Position numbers and translations under genes: made by a program. Shown piece after piece: positions 5,891 through 10,421 of a stretch of DNA of 10,421 nt. Source of the DNA: Thermoplasmata archaeon (GTDB taxonomy: Archaea > Thermoplasmatota > Thermoplasmata > Lutacidiplasmatales > UBA184); the NCBI GenBank assembly GCA_030043855.1, contig JASHWW010000036.1, positions 1-10,421 of the forward strand, read 5' to 3'. The notes beneath the pieces are model-generated. The model was not told the origin of the DNA. It did not search any database and worked only from the letters and a program-made list of their open reading frames with translations. The stretch's first letter is position 1. Every line of letters begins with the position of its first letter.

Positions 5891-6887
5891 CCGCTCCGCC
5901 CGTCCGGAACGGCACGGCCTTGCGACCGTACCGCCACGCGCCGTCGACGGCGTAGAGCCGGCGGAGTTGGGTCGCGACCCGGTCGCCGATCCCCAGGGAC
6001 TCCGGGGACTGGTCCGCGACCGACAGGGTCGCCCGGACTCCGGGCACGAGCTCGACGAGGGCGACCGCGTACGGGCCGGTCGCCTCGACCTGCGGGTCGA
6101 ACTCGGTCGGCTGACCTCCCTTCCCGATGACGGTGACCGCGACGCAGATCCCCCCGTCCCGCGACAACGGCTCCGCGACGAGGCTGTCGCCGTGGCCGCA
6201 CGCGCGGCAACGGCCCCGTGCGGGGAACGTCAGCGTTCCGCAGGCGCCGCACCGTTCGGCGACGAACCGCCATCGGCTGGCCCGGCTCTCGAGATACCGG
6301 GGACGGGGGACGTACGCCCCCTCCGAGACGGACGAGGGCGCGGACGCCGCCGGGTCCCAATCCCCCGCAGGCCGTCCGTTGCCGTCCGGGTCGTCCCACG
6401 GTCCGACCCACACGGTCGATCCGTCGGGCAGGCCGGACAGGTAGCGAACCGCTCCTCCCAGGGCGTCCTCGCCATCGCCGGACGTGCTCGACGGCGCGGC
6501 CGGACCCGCTCCCGGCACGAACCAGAGAGCGACGGCGCCCGCCGGGCGTCCCCCGACGCCCCCGACGCTCGCCACGACCACGAGTTCGCTGCCGTCCTCC
6601 CCCGACGCGGACGACGCGACGGCGGACCGGAAGTCGGCCGCTCCGCCGTCGGACCGGATCGGCTCCGCGGACGCCCCCACGAACGCCCGCAGGTCGTCGT
6701 CGGCGACATCGGCCGCGTCGCCCAACAATCGGATCGTGCGCGGGGCGGACGGGTCGACCGCGCCGGTCGCCTCGACCACGGCGGCCACGAGGGTGAACGC
6801 GTCCTCGTCGGGGCCGAGGGCCCGCACTCCCCCTCGACTCCAGGCGGGCCGATAGGCCGCGGCGCGAGCCAGTCGACGCACGGTCAC
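5796..6887 (-). CDS. OB-fold/zinc-ribbon (DUF35) protein with degenerate ketosynthase-like N-terminal domain
   Basis: This 363-residue protein has two parts. Residues about 197-326 are a typical DUF35 unit: a RYLESRASRWRF lead helix, a zinc ribbon with Cys213, Cys216, Cys227 and Cys230 (CGACG and CRACG), and an OB fold ending GDRVATQLRRLYAVDGAWRYGRKAVPF. In archaea such proteins bridge thiolase and HMG-CoA synthase and help channel acetoacetyl-CoA. Residues 1-170 recall the start of HMG-CoA synthase: AYRPAW, then GPDEDAFTLVAAVVEA, later ELVVVASVGG and GAVALWFVPGAG. They contain no cysteine, so the domain cannot be a working synthase; the resemblance is by eye. The start GTG (6887) overlaps the thiolase stop as GTGA. 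The last 30-odd residues, Pro/Ser/Arg-rich, are encoded antisense to the M61 gene end and may be read-through beyond the ancestral stop. Confidence 0.82.
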   Translation of the reverse strand: MTVRRLARAAAYRPAWSRGGVRALGPDEDAFTLVAAVVEATGAVDPSAPRTIRLLGDAADVADDDLRAFVGASAEPIRSDGGAADFRSAVASSASGEDGSELVVVASVGGVGGRPAGAVALWFVPGAGPAAPSSTSGDGEDALGGAVRYLSGLPDGSTVWVGPWDDPDGNGRPAGDWDPAASAPSSVSEGAYVPRPRYLESRASRWRFVAERCGACGTLTFPARGRCRACGHGDSLVAEPLSRDGGICVAVTVIGKGGQPTEFDPQVEATGPYAVALVELVPGVRATLSVADQSPESLGIGDRVATQLRRLYAVDGAWRYGRKAVPFRTGGAATRPSASPAPTGPRSTPRRSGGRGRTARRLA

Positions 6888-8047
6888 CCCGCCGAGAACA
6901 GGGAGACGGCGGCGGTCGCCCCGGCGCCGCCCACGTTGTGGGTGAGGGCTCGCGATGCGCCCGAGATCTGGCGCGGGCCGGCCGCTCCTCGGAGCTGGAG
7001 GAAGACCTCGTACACTTGCGAGACCCCGGTGGCGCCGATCGGGTGGCCCTTCGACTTCAGCCCCCCGTCGGGATTCACCGGGAGGCGACCGCTCCGCGCG
7101 GTCGCCCCGGAGAGGGTGAGCGCCGACGCATCGCCGGGAGATGCGAACCCGAGGTCCTCGAGGGCGAGGAGCTCGGCGATCGTGAAGCAGTCGTGGACCT
7201 CCAGGAACGAGACCTGGCTGCGATCCCAGCCCGCCGTGCGGAACGCCTCCTCCGCGGCCCACCGGCTCGCCGGGAACGACGTCAGCGACGGACGCTCCTG
7301 GACCGCGAGATGGTCGGAGGCGGCGCCGACCCCGTCGACGAACACGGGGGTGTCCGTGAACCGCGACGCCACGTCCGGCGCGGCGACCAGCAGGGCCGAC
7401 GCCCCGTCGCTGACCGGGCAGCAATCGTACAGACCGAGCGGCGCGGCGACCCGCGGCGCCCCCCGCACGTCGTCCCGGGAGATCCGTTTCTGGAAGTGGG
7501 CGTTCGGGTTCAGGGCCCCGTTCTCGTGGTTCTTCCGGGCGACCTCGGCGAGCGCCTCGTCCGCGCCCGGATGGTCGGCGAGGTACCGCGACGCGAGGAG
7601 TCCGTAGACCCCGGCGAACGTGAGGCCGGCCAGGCGCTCCCACTCGGTGTCGCCCGAAACGCCCAGCCAGTAGCGGCGCCGGGCTCCCGAGACGTCGGTC
7701 ATCTTCTCCACGCCCGCGACGAGGACGAGGTCGGTCCGTCCCGCCTCGACCGCCCGGACGGCGGCACGGAGCGCGAAGCCTCCGGAGGCGCAGGCGTTCT
7801 CGATGTGGGTCGTCGGGACGCCCGGGATCCCGGCCTCCTCGGCGAGCACGGCCGACGCGTTGCCGATCTGCCAGCCTCCGAATCCGAGCGTGGCGAGGAA
7901 CGCCTCGCGGATCGACGACCGCTCCACCCCACGGTCGACGCTCGCCACGGCGCCGTCGATCGCCGAACGCAACAGGGCGCGGGGTCCCGCGTCGAGGACG
8001 CCGAACCGCGTGTGGCCGGCGCCGACGATCGCTGCCCGATGTCCCAC
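6884..8047 (-). CDS. Thiolase family protein (acetyl-CoA acetyltransferase / SCP-x type)
   Basis: This 387-residue thiolase condenses two acetyl-CoA to acetoacetyl-CoA or cleaves 3-oxoacyl-CoA. The nucleophile is Cys86 in HIENACASGGFALRAAV; NHENGALNPNAHF (173-185) and CCPVSDGASALL (209-220) are family landmarks; His335 lies in KSKGHPIGATG; and HNVGG (370-374) replaces the second catalytic cysteine loop (CxG) of classical thiolases, which marks the SCP-x/archaeal group. The protein starts RAAIVGAGHTRFG. GTG 8047 is chosen because GGAGG lies 5 bases upstream, although the frame stays open to 8656. It is coupled by a GTGA overlap to the DUF35 gene, the arrangement in which archaeal thiolase works with its OB-fold partner and HMG-CoA synthase at the top of the mevalonate pathway. 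No synthase gene is in the window, so a fatty-acid or ketone degradation role remains possible. Confidence 0.93.
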   Translation of the reverse strand: MGHRAAIVGAGHTRFGVLDAGPRALLRSAIDGAVASVDRGVERSSIREAFLATLGFGGWQIGNASAVLAEEAGIPGVPTTHIENACASGGFALRAAVRAVEAGRTDLVLVAGVEKMTDVSGARRRYWLGVSGDTEWERLAGLTFAGVYGLLASRYLADHPGADEALAEVARKNHENGALNPNAHFQKRISRDDVRGAPRVAAPLGLYDCCPVSDGASALLVAAPDVASRFTDTPVFVDGVGAASDHLAVQERPSLTSFPASRWAAEEAFRTAGWDRSQVSFLEVHDCFTIAELLALEDLGFASPGDASALTLSGATARSGRLPVNPDGGLKSKGHPIGATGVSQVYEVFLQLRGAAGPRQISGASRALTHNVGGAGATAAVSLFSAG

Positions 8048-8113
8048 CCTTCCCTCCGCGCGAACCGTCTTATCGGACGAGTCGTTGAAGCCTCTTAACT
8101 CTGGGGCACTCTC
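8048..8113. promoter_or_regulatory. Divergent promoter between thiolase operon and ubiX operon
   Basis: This 66-base spacer separates two divergent operons and contains two AT-richer islands in a GC-rich context. CTTATC (8069-8074) suits the plus-strand ubiX, about 40 bases from its GTG, and as GATAAG also sits about 25 bases from the minus-strand GTG. CTCTTAAC (8092-8099), read as GTTAAGAG, would serve the minus strand with a leader of about 22 bases containing the thiolase GGAGG (8053-8057). The two units may thus share one regulatory region. Confidence 0.45.
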
Positions 8114-8689
8114 GTGGCGAGCGAACCTCCGTTCGTCATCGGCATCTCGGGCGCCAGTGGCGCGCCGATCGCGGTGCGCGTCGTCGCGGCACTGCGGGAG
8201 GCCGGCGCACCGGTGGCCGTGGTGGTGTCGGAGGGCGGCCGCGCGGTGCTCCGGGAAGAGGCGGGTCTGGAGGACGGGGCCGTCCTCGGTACCGGGGTCG
8301 TCGCGTACTCCGACCGGGACCTCGCCGCCCCGATCGCGAGCGGCTCGTTCCCGACCCGCGGGATGGCGATCGTGCCGTGCTCGGGGACGACGATCGCCAA
8401 GGTGGCGCTCGGCTTCGGCGATTCGCTGCTCACCCGGGCGGCGCAGGTCCACTTGAAGGAGCGGCGCCGGCTGGTCGTGGTGCCGCGGGAGACCCCGTTG
8501 ACCTCCGTCTTCCTCCGCCACCTCGCCACCTTGAGCGACCTCGGCGCGGTGGTGCTCCCGGCGACGCCCGCGTACTACCTGCACCCGAAGTCGATCGACG
8601 ACGTCACGGAGTACGTGGCCGGGAAGGTCCTCGACCACCTGGGGGTCGCCCACCACCTGTACCGCGGCTGGAAAGCGGGGGTCGACTGA
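8114..8689 (+). CDS. ubiX: UbiX-family flavin prenyltransferase
   Basis: This 191-residue enzyme joins a dimethylallyl group to FMN, making the prenylated FMN cofactor of UbiD-family decarboxylases. All hallmark segments are present: the FMN-binding start FVIGISGASGAP (7-18), SGSF (76-79), AIVPCSGTTIAKVALGFGDSLL (85-106), LKERRRLVVVPRETPL (114-129) and PAYYLHPKSIDD (152-163). Length is normal for the family. The start GTG at 8114 yields a short lead before the Rossmann-like strand; a TATA-like CTTATC lies about 40 bases upstream. In archaea that use the modified mevalonate route, the cofactor serves an anhydromevalonate phosphate decarboxylase of the UbiD family, so its position beside a thiolase/DUF35 module is suggestive. 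No ubiD gene is visible in the window. Its TGA shares one base with the next gene's ATG. Confidence 0.95.
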   Translation: MASEPPFVIGISGASGAPIAVRVVAALREAGAPVAVVVSEGGRAVLREEAGLEDGAVLGTGVVAYSDRDLAAPIASGSFPTRGMAIVPCSGTTIAKVALGFGDSLLTRAAQVHLKERRRLVVVPRETPLTSVFLRHLATLSDLGAVVLPATPAYYLHPKSIDDVTEYVAGKVLDHLGVAHHLYRGWKAGVD

Positions 8690-9243
8690 TGCAGCTGCGC
8701 GCGCTGTTCCCGTGGCCGCTGGTCGGGGTCGCGCTGCTCCTGGCGACGGCGATCGTCCTCACTCCCGTGATCTTCGGGCCGATCGTCCCCGGTTCGATCG
8801 AAACGTCGGCGGAACTCCTGGTCGACCACCCGACGGCGAACGGCGCGACCAACTTCTACGTCCGCGCGTACGGCACGACCGTGCGGTACGCGGAGATCTC
8901 GATCGCGATCGCGACCGGGTTCGCCTGGACCGGATCCTACCCGACCGGCCCGCTCAACTGGACCGACTGGCAGAACGCGACCGACGTCCTGTCGCTCCAG
9001 CTGCTCGGCATCGGCGTCAACCCGGTCGCCATCAACGTCTCCGCCACGTACACGCTCGGGGGGGCGAGCGCCGTGTACGTCGGGCTCCTCGCCTTCGACC
9101 TGAGCGTGACCGGGGGCGCCGAGTCGCTCCTCTGTGCCGTCTCCCCGCAGACGTCGGGGATCTCGGCTCCGGGGTCGACCGACCTCGCCTCGCTCCCGCT
9201 CGTCATCTACCTCCAGAACTTCGGCGCGGGGCCGAGCCCGTGA
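8689..9243 (+). CDS. Membrane-anchored exocytoplasmic protein of unknown function
   Basis: This 184-residue protein has an N-terminal hydrophobic segment (about residues 9-30, PWPLVGVALLLATAIVLTPV and onward) after a short basic start, acting as an uncleaved anchor or signal peptide. The rest is rich in Ser, Thr, Ala and Val with beta-strand alternation (YVRAYGTTVRYAEISIAIAT; VAINVSATYTLGGASAVYVG), suggesting an Ig-like or other beta sandwich outside the membrane. Three N-glycosylation sequons are visible: Asn90 (NWT), Asn96 (NAT) and Asn116 (NVS), as in archaeal surface glycoproteins. It has one cysteine (149). The ATG overlaps the ubiX stop by one base (TGATG), and its own stop overlaps the next gene (GTGA), so it belongs to the same operon. 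I recognise no family and no function should be assumed. Confidence 0.8.
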   Translation: MQLRALFPWPLVGVALLLATAIVLTPVIFGPIVPGSIETSAELLVDHPTANGATNFYVRAYGTTVRYAEISIAIATGFAWTGSYPTGPLNWTDWQNATDVLSLQLLGIGVNPVAINVSATYTLGGASAVYVGLLAFDLSVTGGAESLLCAVSPQTSGISAPGSTDLASLPLVIYLQNFGAGPSP

Positions 9244-9584
9244 AGTCGCCCCGGGTCGTCCTCGCCATCTGGGTCGCCGTGATCCTGGTGCTGGTGATCG
9301 TCGAGGTCGCCGAGGTGACGCATTTCTTCACAGTCCCGATCGCGAGCGCGCTCGGCGACCCGGTCGAGCTCGTCCTCTCCCTCGTCTTCACCACCGTCCT
9401 GGCGCTCGTCGGGGCGATCTTCATCGGGATCTACATCTCCCACCGGATCCTCTCGCCGTCCGGTTTCTCGCCGTTCGAGGAGGAGATGCTCCGGATGCGG
9501 GCCGACCTCCGCGACGTCAAGCAGAGCGTCGAGGAGATCCGTCGCGCGACGCCCCCTCCCCCGCCGAAGGGGGGCGCGCCGTGA
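9240..9584 (+). CDS. Two-helix membrane protein with C-terminal coiled coil, unknown function
   Basis: This 114-residue protein starts at GTG 9240, which overlaps the stop of the preceding gene (GTGA). Two membrane helices are evident, about residues 6-25 (VVLAIWVAVILVLVIVEV) and 43-66 (ELVLSLVFTTVLALVGAIFI and onward). They are followed by a short linker and a charged amphipathic helix, FEEEMLRMRADLRDVKQSVE (79-98) and onward, that looks like a coiled coil. The chain ends in a TPPPPPKGGAP tail. A helical-hairpin topology would put both termini on the same side, probably the cytoplasm. Together with the upstream exocytoplasmic protein it might form a small membrane complex; that is inferred only from translational coupling. 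The stop overlaps the next start (GTGA, 9581-9584). No family was recognised. Confidence 0.8.
   Translation: MKSPRVVLAIWVAVILVLVIVEVAEVTHFFTVPIASALGDPVELVLSLVFTTVLALVGAIFIGIYISHRILSPSGFSPFEEEMLRMRADLRDVKQSVEEIRRATPPPPPKGGAP
9550..9576 (+). promoter_or_regulatory. GC hairpin over the amidotransferase ribosome site
   Basis: CGCCCCCT (9550-9557) can pair with AGGGGGGCG (9568-9576), leaving one G bulged, and the second arm contains the GGGGGG that would act as the ribosome site for GTG 9581. Ribosomes finishing the upstream membrane-protein gene would melt it, which would couple the two translations. The sequence also encodes the TPPPPPKGG tail, so the pairing may be a by-product of that composition. 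Confidence 0.25.
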
Positions 9585-10144
9585 AGGTCCCAGTCCTCGA
9601 CAACGGGGGCCAGTGGACCCACCGCGAGTGGCGGGTGCTGCGCGACCTCGGTGCGGAGACCCGGATCGTCCCGAACACGACGCCGTTCGAGGAGCTCGAC
9701 GCCGACGGCGTCGTCCTCTCGGGCGGTGCCCTGAGCCTCGAAGGGTCGGACGCGCCGCTCGGCCGGGTCGACGAGTGGATCTCCCGGGCGCCGGTCCCGG
9801 TCCTCGGGATCTGCGTCGGCCACCAGTACCTCGCGCGGCACTTCGGCGGCCAGGTGGTCCGCGGGACCCCCGAGTTCGGCTCCGTCGACCTCACGATCGA
9901 CCGCCCGGACGACCCGCTGTTCGCGGGGGTGAGGAGCCCGTTGCGCGTCTGGGCCAGCCACAACGACTCGGTCGCGAAGCCGCCGCCCGGATGGACCGTT
10001 GTGGCCCATTCGCCGGCGGTCGTGGTCGAGGCGATGGCGGCTCCGGACCGCCCGATCTGGGGCGTCCAGTTCCACCCCGAGGTCGAGCACACCGAGGAGG
10101 GCCGGACGATCTTCCGGCACTTCCTCGACGCCTGCCGCCGCTGA
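9581..10144 (+). CDS. guaAA: GMP synthase, glutamine amidotransferase subunit A
   Basis: This 187-residue class I glutamine amidotransferase releases ammonia from glutamine for the amination of XMP to GMP. The catalytic triad is present: Cys78 in LGICVGHQYLA, and His165 and Glu167 in GVQFHPEVEHTEEG. The start VPVLDNGGQWTHREWRVLRDLG, the LSGGALSL oxyanion-strand region (47-54) and WASHNDSV (124-131) match the GuaA glutaminase domain. It ends right after that domain, so this is the split archaeal form that associates with a separate ATP-pyrophosphatase subunit (GuaAB); that partner is not visible here. The GTG start overlaps the preceding stop (GTGA) and has GGGGGG 6 bases upstream. Its place at the end of an operon with ubiX and two membrane proteins is functionally unexplained. 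A related stand-alone amidotransferase is the alternative. Confidence 0.9.
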   Translation: MKVPVLDNGGQWTHREWRVLRDLGAETRIVPNTTPFEELDADGVVLSGGALSLEGSDAPLGRVDEWISRAPVPVLGICVGHQYLARHFGGQVVRGTPEFGSVDLTIDRPDDPLFAGVRSPLRVWASHNDSVAKPPPGWTVVAHSPAVVVEAMAAPDRPIWGVQFHPEVEHTEEGRTIFRHFLDACRR

Positions 10145-10150
10145 CCGTGG

Positions 10151-10159
10151 GAATATGTA
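10151..10159 (+). promoter_or_regulatory. Possible TATA box for the right-edge gene
   Basis: GAATATGTA stands out as AT-rich just after the amidotransferase stop and lies about 28-36 bases before the ATG at 10187. No Shine-Dalgarno site precedes that ATG, so a leaderless or short-leader transcript starting near 10182 is likely. Confidence 0.45.
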
Positions 10160-10162
10160 CGT

Positions 10163-10178
10163 CCCGTCGTTCGACGGG
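10163..10178. repeat. Perfect inverted repeat (7-base arms, 2-base loop)
   Basis: CCCGTCG-TT-CGACGGG lies between the TATA-like box and the start of the right-edge gene. The arms match perfectly. In DNA it could be an operator overlapping the initiation region; in RNA it could be a hairpin at the 3' end of the amidotransferase message, although no T-run follows it as archaeal termination would favour. I prefer the operator reading, weakly. Confidence 0.5.
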
Positions 10179-10186
10179 GCGGCTCG

Positions 10187-10421
10187 ATGGCACGCGTTCA
10201 CAAGGGATCCGTCATCCGATCGCAAGACCTGCTGGCGCGCGCGAAGGTCCTCCGCCAGAGCATCGACCCCCTGCTCCCGAAGCGGACCGGGGACTGCCCG
10301 CCCGACCGCTTCGACCGCCTGCGCGACGAGCTCGAGGAGGTCCGGGACGCGCGCGACGACAAGGACCGCCTGGCGCGCTTGACGAAGCGCGGCGAACCGA
10401 TCCCCCGCGCCCTCGCCGGGG
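10187..10421 (+). CDS. Unknown charged helical protein, N-terminal part (cut by window edge)
   Basis: The frame opens at ATG 10187 (MARVHKGSVIRSQDLLARAK) and has no stop before the right edge, giving 78 codons. The visible part is highly charged and probably helical, with RFDRLRDELEEVRDARDDKD (41-60) resembling a coiled coil and KRGEPIPRALAG at the edge. There is one cysteine (37). A TATA-like box about 32 bases upstream and a hairpin between box and start argue that it has its own promoter rather than belonging to the ubiX-amidotransferase operon. I do not recognise the family. An overlapping +1-frame ORF that ends at 10382 is explained as a shadow of the amidotransferase gene and of this one. 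Confidence 0.62.
   Translation, partial: MARVHKGSVIRSQDLLARAKVLRQSIDPLLPKRTGDCPPDRFDRLRDELEEVRDARDDKDRLARLTKRGEPIPRALAG

Noticed and set aside
4231..5955. 574-codon plus-strand frame overlapping the M61 gene
   Set aside because: It is an alternative-frame shadow with extreme Arg/Pro/Gly content and no family features.
8048..8656. N-terminal extension of the thiolase frame up to 8656
   Set aside because: It is antisense to ubiX. Family similarity begins right at GTG 8047, which has a good ribosome site.
1..10421. CRISPR array, tRNA/rRNA genes, insertion sequences or phage genes
   Set aside because: No regularly spaced repeats, cloverleaf-like blocks, transposase or integrase motifs, or target-site duplications were seen.

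Overview
The window is GC-rich, gene-dense DNA that looks archaeal. Four things point to archaea. There is a partial radical-SAM protein of the tetraether synthase (Tes) type. There is a free-standing glutaminase subunit of GMP synthase. An SCP-x-type thiolase overlaps an OB-fold/zinc-ribbon (DUF35) protein. AT-rich TATA-like boxes lie about 25-35 bases upstream of several starts, some without a Shine-Dalgarno site. The overall style (high GC, PadR regulator, tetraether lipid gene) suggests a high-GC euryarchaeal lineage such as Thermoplasmatota. That placement is an inference, not something the sequence proves.

Layout, left to right. (1) Bases 1-710, minus: N-terminal 236 residues of a Tes-like radical SAM enzyme that runs off the left edge. 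(2) 940-1467, plus: a 175-residue protein of unknown function with a basic, proline/alanine-rich N-terminal half. (3) 1475-3764, minus: a three-gene operon with ATGA overlaps, reading PadR regulator, ABC ATPase, ABC-2 permease. It is preceded by a cluster of inverted repeats that is a good candidate operator. (4) 3891-5890, plus: a 72-residue coiled-coil protein and a 589-residue M61-family (glycyl aminopeptidase-like) metallopeptidase with a C-terminal PDZ domain and no signal peptide. (5) 5796-8047, minus: a thiolase followed, with a GTGA overlap, by a DUF35 protein carrying an apparently degenerate, cysteine-free ketosynthase/HMG-CoA-synthase-like N-terminal domain. Its 3' end overlaps the M61 gene convergently by 95 bp. 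(6) 8114-10144, plus: four overlapping genes, namely ubiX (flavin prenyltransferase), an anchored exocytoplasmic protein with three N-glycosylation sequons, a two-helix membrane protein with a cytoplasmic-type coiled coil, and the GMP synthase amidotransferase subunit. (7) 10187 to the right edge, plus: the start of an unrecognised charged protein behind its own TATA-like box and a perfect hairpin.

How the parts may work together: thiolase plus DUF35 protein is the acetoacetyl-CoA-forming, channelling module that in many archaea feeds HMG-CoA synthase and the mevalonate pathway. UbiX supplies prenylated FMN for UbiD-family decarboxylases, one of which acts in the archaeal modified mevalonate pathway. 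Tes joins the isoprenoid chains of archaeal membrane lipids. The window may therefore sample a lipid/isoprenoid neighbourhood, although the genes lie in separate transcription units and no HMG-CoA synthase or UbiD gene is present here. The PadR-ABC operon looks like a self-regulated efflux pump. No tRNA, rRNA, CRISPR array, insertion sequence or integrase was seen. No gene-free stretch exceeds 300 bases.
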